Assembly (NCBI GenBank): GCA_016195815.1
Contig: JACPYX010000019.1
Location: forward strand, 156,725 to 220,724
Direction of reading: 5' to 3'
Source of the DNA: Chloroflexota bacterium
GTDB taxonomy: Bacteria; Chloroflexota; Anaerolineae; Anaerolineales; Villigracilaceae
Length of the DNA stretch: 64,000 nt
Shown here: one piece after another, positions 43,356 through 53,032 of the stretch
How positions within the stretch are numbered: the first letter of the stretch is position 1
How the letters are laid out: the number at the start of each line of letters is the position of its first letter
The notes under the pieces: generated by a model
Told to the model about the DNA's origin: nothing
The model's database searches: none
The model's input: only the letters and a program-made list of their open reading frames with translations
Made by a program: the position numbers and the translations under genes

Positions 43356-43715
43356 TTACCATTTCGGTTCTTCGGTTAATTGATAGGTCGCGCCGCACCA
43401 CGGGCAAGTGACCCAGGGCGCGCCGGCCACCATCTTGATATTATCGGGCGACAAAGCGCCGCCGCAATTTCTGCATTTCATTTGTTCGATTTTGGTTTGC
43501 GAGGGCAAATCGAGTTTGAGCACTGTCTCGCCTCCTGCCTGACCCAGAGCCGGTTTGCGCGAAGCCAGCCAGATCAACCCGAAGCCGATCAACACACTGA
43601 CCGTACCGGTCACGATCCAACTGAAACCGCCGCCGTTCGTCCCGCCCGCGCCCCAAATGAACAGCACACCGAAGAAAATGAAAATGGCCGCGGCAATGTA
43701 TCCGATGATTTTCAT
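43356..43715 (-). CDS. two-TM zinc-ribbon protein
   Basis: 119 residues. Two membrane segments (about 3-24 and 30-52), then a linker and a zinc ribbon with CRNCGG and CPWCG. It is the first gene of the radical SAM operon. Function unknown; a membrane anchor or adaptor is likely. Confidence 0.8.
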   Translation of the reverse strand: MKIIGYIAAAIFIFFGVLFIWGAGGTNGGGFSWIVTGTVSVLIGFGLIWLASRKPALGQAGGETVLKLDLPSQTKIEQMKCRNCGGALSPDNIKMVAGAPWVTCPWCGATYQLTEEPKW

Positions 43716-43850
43716 TGGATGTCTCCTGAGTAATATACGATAAGTCTAGCATTTTCGTTGGCGGATAACAAATGACTTTTGTCCTGATATTTCGCCCGTG
43801 TTTATCCAATTCTGGCTGGGAAGGGTTGCTGTATACTTGAAGAAATTAAC

Positions 43851-43920
43851 TGCGAAGAGCGCGAAGATTGCCAAGAAAAAAGCTTTTTAAATCTTTGCTT
43901 TCCTGGTGTGCTTCGCGCTT
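43851..43920. repeat. inverted repeat in the mutase leader
   Basis: AGCGCGAAG (43858-43866) and CTTCGCGCT (43911-43919) form a nine-bp perfect inverted repeat with further GCGAAG and CCAAG units between. It ends 16 bases before the mutase ATG, like the palindromic repeat before the aminotransferase. Confidence 0.65.
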
Positions 43921-43935
43921 CAAAAAGGATTTTTT

Positions 43936-45588
43936 ATGAATATTCAAAAACAATACGATCGTTGGAAAGAGACCACGCTCAGGAAGACGCTTGAAAAATC
44001 TCCAGAGCGGAAACCGCGCTTCGAGACCTCGGCAGGCATCCAGGTCCCGCGCGTGGCGTTGCCCAAAGATGAAGACAAAGATTATGAGGCGAAGTTAGGC
44101 TTCCCTGGTGAGTATCCGTTTACACGCGGTGTCCAGCCAACGATGTATCGTTCGCGCTTTTGGACCATGCGCCAGTACGCGGGGTTCTCCACAGCGGAGG
44201 AGTCTAATAAACGCTATCGCTATTTGTTGGCGCAGGGTCAAACGGGATTGAGCGTGGCGTTTGACCTCCCAACTCAGATTGGCTATGACGCGGACGATCC
44301 CATTGCGCATGGCGAAGTGGGAAAAGTCGGCGTTTCGATTTCAGCGGTGCATGATATGGAGATTTTATTCAAAGACATTCCTTTGGAAAATGTTTCGACT
44401 TCGATGACGATGAACGCGCCCGCGGGGATTTTGCTTGCAATGTACATCGCGGTGGCAAAGAGGCAGGGCGCGGATATCAGGAAACTGCGCGGCACAATTC
44501 AAAATGATATCTTGAAAGAATACATTGCGCGCGGCACATATATTTTCCCGCCTGCGCCTTCGATGAGATTGATCACGGATATATTTTCATTTTGCGCCAA
44601 AGAAGTTCCGTCTTGGAATACGATCTCGGTTTCGGGTTATCACATCCGTGAAGCAGGTTCAACGGCTGTGCAGGAAGTGGCGTTTACGCTGGCAAATGGA
44701 ATCGCGTATGTGGAAGCCGCGCTTGCCGCCGGATTGCAAGTGGACGATTTCGCCGGTCAGCTTTCGTTCTTCTTCAATGCGCACAACAACCTGCTTGAAG
44801 AGGTCGCCAAGTTCCGCGCCGCGCGCCGCATGTGGGCGAAGATCATGCGCGAACGTTTCAAGGCGCAAAAGCCGTCCAATTGGCAATTGCGTTTCCACAC
44901 GCAGACTGCAGGCTCCACGCTCACCGCGCAGCAACCCGAAAACAATGTTGTGCGCGTGGCTTTGCAAGCTTTATCCGCGGCGCTCGGCGGCACGCAGAGT
45001 TTGCACACCAATTCCATGGACGAGGCGCTCTGGCTTCCAACGGAAAAATCCGTGCGCGTCGCGCTCCGCACACAGCAAATCATTGCGTATGAATCGGGCG
45101 TTGCCGATTCCATTGACCCGCTGGCGGGATCGTACCTGATCGAATATCTCACGGACGAGATTGAAAATCGCGCGCAGGAGTACATCTCTAAAATTGACGA
45201 GATGGGCGGGGCGCTGCAGGCGATCGAAAAAGGATTCATGCAGAACGAAATTCAGAACGCCGCCTACGCCGCGCAACAGGCAATTGAAAAAGGGGAGCAG
45301 GCGGTAGTGGGTGTGAATCAATTCCAGGTGGAGGAAGATCTCACGTTGGAACGTTTGAAGGTTGACCCGGCGATTGAGTTGGGCCAGCGCGAGAGGTTGA
45401 AGAAATTAAGAGAGACTAGAGATCAGAGACTGGCAGAGGAGTTGCTTGGGAAATTGAAATCTGCGGCAGGTGGATCGGAGAATTTGATGCCGCTTTTTAT
45501 CGAATGCGTGGAGAATAACGTCACGCTCGGTGAAATTTGCAATACGCTGAGAAGGGTTTGGGGAGAATACGTGGCGGATGGGTTTTAA
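43936..45588 (+). CDS. mcmA: methylmalonyl-CoA mutase, catalytic (N-terminal) subunit
   Basis: 550 residues: the barrel subunit that isomerises methylmalonyl-CoA and succinyl-CoA with a B12 cofactor supplied by a separate small subunit. Family blocks: [48 protein letters not shown] and [24 protein letters not shown] (split as RFHTQTAG and TAQQPENN). There is no C-terminal B12-binding domain, so the small subunit must be elsewhere. The ATG at 43936 follows a repeat-bearing leader. A terminator follows. Confidence 0.93.
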   Translation: MNIQKQYDRWKETTLRKTLEKSPERKPRFETSAGIQVPRVALPKDEDKDYEAKLGFPGEYPFTRGVQPTMYRSRFWTMRQYAGFSTAEESNKRYRYLLAQGQTGLSVAFDLPTQIGYDADDPIAHGEVGKVGVSISAVHDMEILFKDIPLENVSTSMTMNAPAGILLAMYIAVAKRQGADIRKLRGTIQNDILKEYIARGTYIFPPAPSMRLITDIFSFCAKEVPSWNTISVSGYHIREAGSTAVQEVAFTLANGIAYVEAALAAGLQVDDFAGQLSFFFNAHNNLLEEVAKFRAARRMWAKIMRERFKAQKPSNWQLRFHTQTAGSTLTAQQPENNVVRVALQALSAALGGTQSLHTNSMDEALWLPTEKSVRVALRTQQIIAYESGVADSIDPLAGSYLIEYLTDEIENRAQEYISKIDEMGGALQAIEKGFMQNEIQNAAYAAQQAIEKGEQAVVGVNQFQVEEDLTLERLKVDPAIELGQRERLKKLRETRDQRLAEELLGKLKSAAGGSENLMPLFIECVENNVTLGEICNTLRRVWGEYVADGF

Positions 45589-45643
45589 GCGCTGCTGTGC
45601 TAAACTTCGCGGAAAGCCCGCCTTGCCCACGCATCGTTTTTAT

Positions 45644-45673
45644 AAAAGCCGTCTGAATACTGAGACGGCTTTT
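45644..45673 (+). terminator. Rho-independent terminator of the mutase gene
   Basis: Perfect 11-bp stem AAAAGCCGTCT/AGACGGCTTTT with an eight-base loop, T tract following. The next gene starts 20 bases downstream. Confidence 0.88.
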
Positions 45674-45692
45674 CTCTTATAATTGCTTCGAT

Positions 45693-47699
45693 ATGAAATC
45701 CATCCGCTTCACGGTCAAATCCATTCCGTTTGCCTTCGCGCTGACAACCATCCTTGCTTATGGTTTGTTGCTGCCCTATACCGGCTTCTATTGGGACGAT
45801 TGGTCTTTTGCGTGGATTGCAAAATTTCTTGGCCCGCGCGAGTTCATCCCGGCCTTCAGCGGGTTTCGTCCATTTCTTGGCCCGATCTTCTTCCTCACAA
45901 CCAGCCTCATCCCATCCAATCCGCTTCTCTGGCAAATTTTTGCCCTCGTCATTCGTTTCATTGCAGCGCTTTCCGCCTGGTTTGCGCTGCATCAAATCTG
46001 GCCGAATCAAAGACGCCTAACGGTCATCATATCTTTTCTATTTCTTGTCTTTCCGGGATACAGTCAACAATGGGTTGCCCTGACCCACATTAATCAGGAA
46101 TGGATTCCCTTCATCTTTTACCTGCTCTCGTTTGGTTTCAGCGCTCGCGCAATCCGCACACCGCAAAAATTTTTTCCAGGCACAATTATTGCGCTCCTCT
46201 TTTTGATAATGGGACTCTTCCCAACTGAATATTTCATCGGTCTCGAACCGCTCCGTTTTCTTTTCATGTGGGTCATTCTTGGCGAAGAAACTAAAACTTT
46301 TTTGCCCGCCTTTATTCAAGCCCTTAAACGCTGGTGGCCTTATTTTCTTATCTGGTTTTTGAATGCCGGCTGGCTGGCTTACTATTACAAGTCTGGCGCG
46401 TATATTTCCTATGGCGTGACAACCGCCCGACAGATCCCGTCCATCGCTGACGCGCTTTTCGTTTTTGGCGATGCGCTTTGGAAAGCGGGTTTTTACGTCT
46501 GGGCGCAAGTATTCGTGCTCACATCGAAATCCATTGCCGCACCGACCAGCCTTCTCGCCTTCGCTGTCATCCTTCTTTCCCTTTTACTTCTCTCCTTTTA
46601 TCTTTTCAAACTGCAGTTCCCAGAAAAGTCAACGCACACTTTTGCTCTTCAGGCCATCGCCATCGGTGTCATCGGAATTTTGCTTGGGCGCGTTCCGTCC
46701 TTCGCGGCCGGGCTTCCGCTCACGCTTCAATCCAGTTTTGACCGTTTCATGATCTCAATGATGTTCGGCGCAAGTTTGTTCATCGCCGGCCTGGTTGAAT
46801 TGCTCATCAAGAATGCGCGCGCAAAAAACTATATCTTTGCCTTTTTGATCGCGCTCGGCATTGGCCAACAATTTTTCAACGCAAATATATTTCGGCGTGA
46901 CTGGGCCAGGCAGCAGGAAATCTATTGGCAGTTGGCGTGGCGCATCCCCGCGCTCAAACCGAAAACTGCCATCTTGACCACTTACGTCCCGATAGATTAC
47001 GAAACAGATCTTTCTTTTACCGCGCCATTAAATTGGATGTATGCGCCGGGCTTTCAAAAATCCGATTTGCCTTATGCCATGCTCTATTCTGTCGAACGGC
47101 TGGGCGGCGCAACTCTACCGGACCTCAAAGCGGATACCGCCATTCAACTTCCCTACCGCACTGTGACCTTTCGCGGCAATACCTCGCAAGCCATCTTCAT
47201 CTATTTCCCCAAAAACGGCTGCCTGCGCGTGCTCGATCCAGCCTTCGATGACGCAGAGACGTATTCCACTTTTCCCGATGAGGTCAGCGCTTCAATTCCG
47301 ATTTCCAATCCATCGCAAATCATTACAGAAGCCCCGCCGTTAAAATTATCCAACCCTCCTTTCAGCAAAGAACCTTTGCGTACGTGGTGTTACTTTTATG
47401 AGCAGGCTGAATTGGCACGGCAGGCCGGAAACTGGAAACAAGCTGCAGATTTGGGGCGCGAAGCCGCGAAACAGAATTTGGTTGCGAGCGACGCGTTCGA
47501 GAATTTGCCCTTCATCGAGGCCTATGCCCGGACGGGCGATTTAAAATCCGCGCAGCAGATAACTGATCAGGCCTGGAAGGATGAACCGAAAATTCATAGG
47601 GGATTGTGCGCGCTTTGGAAACGGGTACAGGCTGACGGTCCAGATGAGGCGCGGAGTTTTTCGTCTGGCCTTTTGAATGCGCTGGGTTGCGCTCGATAG
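45693..47699 (+). CDS. large polytopic membrane protein, paralogue of 10678-12741
   Basis: 668 residues, about 11-12 membrane segments and a C-terminal soluble part. Has the paralogous loop GFYWDDWSF, the QQWVALTHINQEW-type region and the closing TWCYFYEQAELARQAGNW block. Likely the same activity as the first copy (GT-C-like membrane transferase, inferred). A TATAAT ends ten bases before the ATG and no ribosome-binding site is seen, so it may be leaderless. The nearby terminator separates it from the mutase. Confidence 0.75.
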   Translation: MKSIRFTVKSIPFAFALTTILAYGLLLPYTGFYWDDWSFAWIAKFLGPREFIPAFSGFRPFLGPIFFLTTSLIPSNPLLWQIFALVIRFIAALSAWFALHQIWPNQRRLTVIISFLFLVFPGYSQQWVALTHINQEWIPFIFYLLSFGFSARAIRTPQKFFPGTIIALLFLIMGLFPTEYFIGLEPLRFLFMWVILGEETKTFLPAFIQALKRWWPYFLIWFLNAGWLAYYYKSGAYISYGVTTARQIPSIADALFVFGDALWKAGFYVWAQVFVLTSKSIAAPTSLLAFAVILLSLLLLSFYLFKLQFPEKSTHTFALQAIAIGVIGILLGRVPSFAAGLPLTLQSSFDRFMISMMFGASLFIAGLVELLIKNARAKNYIFAFLIALGIGQQFFNANIFRRDWARQQEIYWQLAWRIPALKPKTAILTTYVPIDYETDLSFTAPLNWMYAPGFQKSDLPYAMLYSVERLGGATLPDLKADTAIQLPYRTVTFRGNTSQAIFIYFPKNGCLRVLDPAFDDAETYSTFPDEVSASIPISNPSQIITEAPPLKLSNPPFSKEPLRTWCYFYEQAELARQAGNWKQAADLGREAAKQNLVASDAFENLPFIEAYARTGDLKSAQQITDQAWKDEPKIHRGLCALWKRVQADGPDEARSFSSGLLNALGCAR

Positions 47700-47856
47700 T
47701 CCGCTATGATTTTCTTAAAGTCCATAGTGAATTTCATTCGCTATTTGCTGCCTGTTTTTGCCGCCAAATTGCCGGGTGGCCGGAAAATCAATTGAAAGAC
47801 ATTCTTCTTCGCAGATTACAGAATTGTTAAACCAACGTAAGTGTTAGGAATACGGC

Positions 47857-47884
47857 TTGTCATTTCGGTTGAATTAAATATAAT
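47857..47884 (+). promoter_or_regulatory. promoter of flp
   Basis: TTGTCA and TATAAT with 16 bases between, about 56 bases before the Flp start. Together with a downstream terminator this fits strong, independent pilin transcription. Confidence 0.75.
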
Positions 47885-47940
47885 AAAAGCAACTCTCTGA
47901 ATAGCCTGCAGAGAAATCCTCAAAAAAAGGAGAATAAATT

Positions 47941-48096
47941 ATGTTATTTGCCCCGAAGGAAAAGGGCCAGGGTTTGGTTGAGTATGCGCTGATTCTTGTT
48001 TTGGTTGCCATTGTTGTTATCGCGGCCTTGATGGTGCTTGGTCCGATTATCGGCAACTCGTTCAGCACAATCAATTCGAGCCTCTCGAGCGTCTAG
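47941..48096 (+). CDS. flp: Flp-type pilin
   Basis: 51 residues, the structural subunit of Flp/Tad pili. The short leader MLFAPKEKGQG is cut before LVEYALILVLVAIVVIAAL, which has the family's conserved Glu and Tyr at +4/+5 of the hydrophobic helix. A good AAGGAG site precedes the ATG. A terminator follows, before cpaB. It lies first in the Tad locus. Confidence 0.93.
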   Translation: MLFAPKEKGQGLVEYALILVLVAIVVIAALMVLGPIIGNSFSTINSSLSSV

Positions 48097-48118
48097 TTTT
48101 TATGCTCCTGGCAAGTCA

Positions 48119-48155
48119 TAGGACTCTGTCGAATCGACAGAGTCCTACTTTTTTA
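48119..48155 (+). terminator. terminator between flp and cpaB
   Basis: Perfect 13-bp stem TAGGACTCTGTCG/CGACAGAGTCCTA, AAT loop, then a T6 tract. It would let pilin be made in excess over the assembly proteins by partial readthrough. Confidence 0.9.
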
Positions 48156-48234
48156 CCAACATGCTTTTGCTATTTTTCTTGTATAATTCGTATGATATAA
48201 AATTGTCAAAGTTCTTGCACGAGAGGAGAAATTT

Positions 48235-49293
48235 ATGCGCCGCGGGCGAATTCTCATTTTTATACTTTTGATCGTGGTGGTCGGGTTGGTCGTAGCTTTT
48301 GTAGCTTTACGCACCTTGCTGCAGCCGGCTAAACCGCAGGCTCCCACGACCGTCCAGGTATATGTGGCCGGACAAAATATACCCCAGGGTGGAAAAATCA
48401 CCCCGGAACTATTGACCACGATTACCTTGTCTCAAGATCAGGTGACGACTGTCGAATATACAACAGATGAGCAAGCCGATCTCTTGAACAACAAGGTTGC
48501 CAAGTTCCCGCTGGATCAAGGGGTGGTTATCACCAGTTCAATGGTTACGGACGCGTCGCAGGCTGTCGCCATTGCGGGCCCGCAATGGGCCGCGTTGATT
48601 CCGCCAGGGATGACCGCCATCTCGATTCCAACATCGCGCTTATCGCTCGCGAGCTATGGAATTGACGATGGCGCTCATGTAAACGTCAATGCCTGTTTCC
48701 TTTTTGTTGATGTTGACCCGGCTTTCCAGACCATTCTTCCAAACAAGTTTGATCCTTTGGACGGTGTAACGACTGGCCCCAATATTACGATTGGTGGCGA
48801 TGCAGGCCTGCAAGAAGGTCCGATAGGACGCGCGGAACTCGATCCCTCGTTCTTGCAGCCTTTTTATATTGAACCGAACGAACCTCAGCGCCCGCGCCCA
48901 ACCTGTCAGGCATTGTTTCAGAACGTTGTAGTTATGAAGCGCGGCAATTTCCTGCTTACATCAGTGGCGGATGCGGCCGCGGCCCAAACTGCCCAACAGC
49001 AACAACAGCAGGGCGCGACGCCTCCTCCCGATGTCGTTACTTTGATCGTCTCGCCGCAGGATGCGGTGACGCTTTCCTATCTGGTCTATACGGATGCAAA
49101 AATTATGATGACACTCCGTAATCCGAGCGACCAGTCTCGCATGGCAACCGAGGCCGCGACTCTGCAATTCCTTTTGAGCCAGTATAATATTCCGGTTCCG
49201 GCGAAATTGCCTTATGCATTGAATCCCCGCATTGATGCCCTTGCGGCTCCTGCACTGCCCAATGATATAGTAACGGTTCAGCCTGCGCCTTAA
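48235..49293 (+). CDS. cpaB: Flp pilus assembly protein CpaB (SAF domain)
   Basis: 352 residues. N-terminal TM (about 5-25), then SAF-like domain (VQVYVAGQNIPQGGKIT, then FPLDQGVVITSSMV) and a C-terminal RcpC-like part with a Gln-rich loop. CpaB spans the envelope and links pilus components. A TATAAT lies at 48182 but no -35 was seen. It has a GGAGG site. Confidence 0.9.
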   Translation: MRRGRILIFILLIVVVGLVVAFVALRTLLQPAKPQAPTTVQVYVAGQNIPQGGKITPELLTTITLSQDQVTTVEYTTDEQADLLNNKVAKFPLDQGVVITSSMVTDASQAVAIAGPQWAALIPPGMTAISIPTSRLSLASYGIDDGAHVNVNACFLFVDVDPAFQTILPNKFDPLDGVTTGPNITIGGDAGLQEGPIGRAELDPSFLQPFYIEPNEPQRPRPTCQALFQNVVVMKRGNFLLTSVADAAAAQTAQQQQQQGATPPPDVVTLIVSPQDAVTLSYLVYTDAKIMMTLRNPSDQSRMATEAATLQFLLSQYNIPVPAKLPYALNPRIDALAAPALPNDIVTVQPAP

Positions 49294-49337
49294 TGAAAGA
49301 TTTTTTGGCCGTTCTTTGATGTGTACTAAGGAGACTT

Positions 49338-50582
49338 ATGGTCGCGGCTGACAAGATTCGGGTTCTGATCGTAGATGATATTGCAGATACCCGAGAAAAT
49401 ATACGAAAACTGCTGCAATTCGAGGCCGATGTTGATGTTGTTGGCGCGGCCCGTTCTGGGAAAGAGGGGATTCAACTTTCTCAGGAACTTGATCCGGATG
49501 TTGTTTTAATGGACATCAATATGCCGGATATTGACGGCATTGCTGCGACTGAATCCATTCGCCAAAAATCACCGCATATACAAGTAGTCATCTTATCTGT
49601 GCAGGGCGATCAAAATTACATGCGCCGCGCAATGCTGGCTGGCGCGCGCGATTTTTTGACCAAGCCTCCGATGGGTGATGAGTTAATTTCTGCAATTCGC
49701 CGGGCTGGTGAGATGTCGCGTCTGGAGCGAAGTAAAAGTGCTCAAGTCCGCATCAGTCCCATTGGCCCCGGCGGTATGACCGGCTCTTCTGCCCCCATGT
49801 TGGGGCTGGCGGAAGGAAAAATAGTAACGGTGTACAGCCCGAAGGGCGGAACTGGTTGTACGACTCTTGCTGTCAATTTGGCACTAGCTCTGCATAACGA
49901 GGATACGCGCGTCGTCCTGGTCGATGGGAATTTGCAATTCGGTGATGTGGCGATTTTTTTCAACGAACAAGGAAAGAATACGATCATTGATCTCGCCCCG
50001 CGCGTTGATGAATTGGACCCGGATATTGTTGAAGAGATCATGATCAAACATGAGACGTCCGGCATCCATATACTGGCTGCGCCCCAGCGGCCTGAAATGG
50101 CTGAGAAAGTTTCTGCCGACCAGTTTGGAAAGGTGCTCCAATATCTGCGCCGAATGTATGCGTACGTTGTTGTGGACACTGCGCCGATTCTGACAGATGT
50201 TACTCTCTCAGCGGTTGATGCCAGTGATACGATCGTGCTTGTTACGACCCAGGATATCCCGGCCATTAAGAACGCCCGCTTGTTCCTGGATCTATTGCAG
50301 ACCATGGGCATAGATCGTGAACGGATTGTGTTTACAATGAACCGCTACGATAAACGAATTGCAATTACGCCGGAAAGAGTAGGCGAGAATTTGAAACAGA
50401 TCGTTAAAGCGGTAATTCCCCTGGACGAACGAGTCGTCATCCCGGCTGTTAATCGCGGCGTGCCTTTCATGTTGGACAATAAATCACAACCAGTTGCCAG
50501 AGGTATCTTTGGGCTGGCAGAGGCAGTTCGGGCACAGTTGGCCGCGCTTGATGCAGGCGAAGTACCCGTCGGCAAGCATTAG
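49338..50582 (+). CDS. cpaE: TadZ/CpaE-like protein: receiver domain plus MinD-type ATPase
   Basis: 414 residues. Receiver domain (about 6-125) with VLIVDD, LMDINMPD (the phosphorylatable Asp) and the later Lys in LTKPP. The ATPase has the deviant Walker A YSPKGGTGCTT near residue 170 and VDGNLQFGD and VVVDTAPI motifs. It positions the pilus machine at the membrane. The intact receiver suggests signal control, unusual for some CpaE which have a degenerate receiver. Operon with cpaF. Confidence 0.92.
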   Translation: MVAADKIRVLIVDDIADTRENIRKLLQFEADVDVVGAARSGKEGIQLSQELDPDVVLMDINMPDIDGIAATESIRQKSPHIQVVILSVQGDQNYMRRAMLAGARDFLTKPPMGDELISAIRRAGEMSRLERSKSAQVRISPIGPGGMTGSSAPMLGLAEGKIVTVYSPKGGTGCTTLAVNLALALHNEDTRVVLVDGNLQFGDVAIFFNEQGKNTIIDLAPRVDELDPDIVEEIMIKHETSGIHILAAPQRPEMAEKVSADQFGKVLQYLRRMYAYVVVDTAPILTDVTLSAVDASDTIVLVTTQDIPAIKNARLFLDLLQTMGIDRERIVFTMNRYDKRIAITPERVGENLKQIVKAVIPLDERVVIPAVNRGVPFMLDNKSQPVARGIFGLAEAVRAQLAALDAGEVPVGKH

Positions 50583-50592
50583 GAGATAGTTC

Positions 50593-52035
50593 ATGTCTTT
50601 ACTTAAACGTATCGAGCAAGGGCAGGGCGGCGGAAAAGAACAGGGCGGTTCTGCTCCTCAATCCCAGCCTTCTGGCGGAGGAGCGGGGCAAGGCGGAGGC
50701 GATAGCTCGCGCCTCTCGTCTTTACAAGCCCGCCGTGTAAGCGCGCCAATCACTTCCCCGCAGGCTGGTTCGTATTTTGATCTTAAAACACGCGTTCAGA
50801 ATAAACTGCTTGCCGAGCTTGATCCATCCATGGATATTACGCGCACGGATGACGTTCGCGGGACGATCCAATCCTTGTTCGAGCAAATCCTGACGGAAGA
50901 AAACATCGTTCTTTCCAGACCTGAGCGGGCGCGCCTGTTCGAACAGATCGCAGCTGAAATCCTGGGGTTTGGCCCGCTTCAGCCATTGCTGGAAGATGAA
51001 ACCATTACTGAAATCATGGTCAATGGCGCCAAGAATATCTATATTGAGCGCAAGGGTAAACTGCACCGTGTGCCGGTCACTTTTGAAAATAACGACCATG
51101 TCTTGCGTATCATTGACCGCATCGTTGCACCCCTGGGGCGTCGTATTGACGAATCCAGCCCATATGTCGACGCCCGTCTGCCAGACGGTTCTCGTGTTAA
51201 TGCGGTAATTGCCCCGATCTCCCTGGTTGGGCCTGTCCTCACCATTCGTAAATTCTCCCGCAACCCCATAACTGTTGAGCAAATGATCCAATTTGGATCG
51301 GTATCGCAGGAAGCGCTCCAATTCCTAAAGGCTTGTGTAGAAGCTCGACTCAACATTGTTATTTCTGGCGGCACCGGCTCCGGTAAAACGACTCTTTTGA
51401 ATATTCTATCCAGTTTTATTCCCTCAGATGAGCGTATTGTTACCATTGAAAACGCGGCTGAGTTGCAGTTGCGACAGGAACATGTGGTCACGCTGGAATC
51501 CCGCCCGCCGAACATCGAAGGCCGCGGCGAAATCACCATTCGCCAGCTCGTAATCAATGCCTTGCGCATGCGCCCCGAGAGAATTATCGTGGGCGAAATT
51601 CGCGATGAGGCGGCACTCGATATGTTGCAGGCAATGAACACCGGCCACGATGGGTCCATGACCACACTGCACTCTAACGGTCCGCGCGATACTTTATCCC
51701 GCCTTGAGACTATGACTCTCATGGCCGGCATGGACCTGCCTTCACGCGCCATCCGGGAGCAGATCTCATCGGCCATCAATCTTGTTGTGCATCAATCGCG
51801 TATGCGTGACGGCACGCGTAAAATTGTCAACATTACCGAAGTCAGCGGCATGGAAGGGGAGGTTATTACCATGACCGATATTTTTGTCTTCGAACAGACG
51901 GGAGTGGAGAATGGGCAAATCATCGGGCGGCTGCGTCCGACCGGGTTGCGCCCGAAATTCATGGATGCTATCGAAGCCGCAGGCATTCATCTGCCCCCAT
52001 CCATTTTTGGCATTGGCGAGCGTCGCCGCTACTAA
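50593..52035 (+). CDS. cpaF: pilus assembly ATPase CpaF/TadA
   Basis: 480 residues, VirB11/TadA family. Gly/Ser-rich N-terminus, then the N-terminal domain (LGFGPLQPLLEDETITEIMVNG is the landmark, here split as FGPLQPLLED and TEIMVNG), Walker A SGGTGSGKTT near residue 258 and the Asp/His boxes (MRPERIIVGEIRD, GHDGSMTTLHSN). Hexameric motor that powers Flp polymerisation. GGAG-type site before the ATG. Confidence 0.95.
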   Translation: MSLLKRIEQGQGGGKEQGGSAPQSQPSGGGAGQGGGDSSRLSSLQARRVSAPITSPQAGSYFDLKTRVQNKLLAELDPSMDITRTDDVRGTIQSLFEQILTEENIVLSRPERARLFEQIAAEILGFGPLQPLLEDETITEIMVNGAKNIYIERKGKLHRVPVTFENNDHVLRIIDRIVAPLGRRIDESSPYVDARLPDGSRVNAVIAPISLVGPVLTIRKFSRNPITVEQMIQFGSVSQEALQFLKACVEARLNIVISGGTGSGKTTLLNILSSFIPSDERIVTIENAAELQLRQEHVVTLESRPPNIEGRGEITIRQLVINALRMRPERIIVGEIRDEAALDMLQAMNTGHDGSMTTLHSNGPRDTLSRLETMTLMAGMDLPSRAIREQISSAINLVVHQSRMRDGTRKIVNITEVSGMEGEVITMTDIFVFEQTGVENGQIIGRLRPTGLRPKFMDAIEAAGIHLPPSIFGIGERRRY

Positions 52036-52077
52036 ATAAGCGCGCTGGCTGATTGATAACAGGAAATCGGTAAGAAT

Positions 52078-53031
52078 ATGGCCTTAATTATTATCATCGG
52101 TGGGATTGTCTTAATCATCCTTTTGGTTATTGGGTTAATTGTCTCGCTGTCCAGCGAACGGACACTGGTCGAAGACCGCCTCAACCAATATCTTGGCGAT
52201 GATAAGCAATCGGTAGAGAAAGAGGCCCAGCGCTCCGCATTAACTGACTGGGTTTCTAAACGCGTCGAACGGACATCGCTTGGCGACCGTATCAGCCGCG
52301 ATTTAGCGCGGGCTGACATGAAATTTAAAGTCGGCGAATATATTGCCCTGATATTTATTTCAACAGTGGCGGTTGGCGGTCTGACATATTTCATTGGCGG
52401 AAGATTATTCTTATCCTTTGTAATTGGAGCGGCTATCGGCTTTTGGCTGCCGGGATTTTACATGAACCGGCAAAAAGCCAAGCGCCTGAATAAATTCAAC
52501 GACCAGCTTTCCGATATGATCAACCTGATGGTAAACGGCATACGCGCCGGTTATTCCACCATGCAGGCCATGGAAGCGATCAGCAAGGAATTGCCGCCGC
52601 CCATTTCAGACGAGTTCCGCCGTGTGGTGCAGGAAATGCAGATCGGTATTCCAATGGAGACAGCGCTGGAAAACCTTCTGCGGCGCATCCCCAGCGACGA
52701 CCTTGATTTCATGATCACGGCCATCAACGTTCAGCGTGAGGTGGGCGGCAATCTGTCTGAAATCCTCGATACAATTTCATTCACGATCCGTGAACGCGTT
52801 AAGATCAAAGGCGAAATTCGCGTCCTGACCGCCACCGTGCGCGCCTCCGGCACCCTGCTGGCGCTAATCCCCGTTTTTCTAACCGTCATATTGTGGTTTC
52901 TTAACCCCAAATATCTATTGTCCTTTATGGACGCCGGTTTGGCGTGCGCAATTGGGGCGGCCATTTTCGTATCGTTTTTGATCGGCTTGGGCTATTTCGT
53001 TATGATGCGTATTTCGGATATCGAGGTGTAA
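52078..53031 (+). CDS. tadB: Tad pilus inner-membrane protein TadB
   Basis: 317 residues, GspF/TadB family. N-terminal TM, then about 95-130 a membrane pair, the conserved cytoplasmic segment with QLSDMINLMVNGIRAGYS and LRRIPSDDLDFMITAINVQREVGGNL (split as RIPSDDLDFMI and QREVGGNL), and two C-terminal TMs. Works with TadC as the platform for the pilus. One base separates it from tadC. Confidence 0.93.
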   Translation: MALIIIIGGIVLIILLVIGLIVSLSSERTLVEDRLNQYLGDDKQSVEKEAQRSALTDWVSKRVERTSLGDRISRDLARADMKFKVGEYIALIFISTVAVGGLTYFIGGRLFLSFVIGAAIGFWLPGFYMNRQKAKRLNKFNDQLSDMINLMVNGIRAGYSTMQAMEAISKELPPPISDEFRRVVQEMQIGIPMETALENLLRRIPSDDLDFMITAINVQREVGGNLSEILDTISFTIRERVKIKGEIRVLTATVRASGTLLALIPVFLTVILWFLNPKYLLSFMDAGLACAIGAAIFVSFLIGLGYFVMMRISDIEV

Positions 53032-53032
53032 T

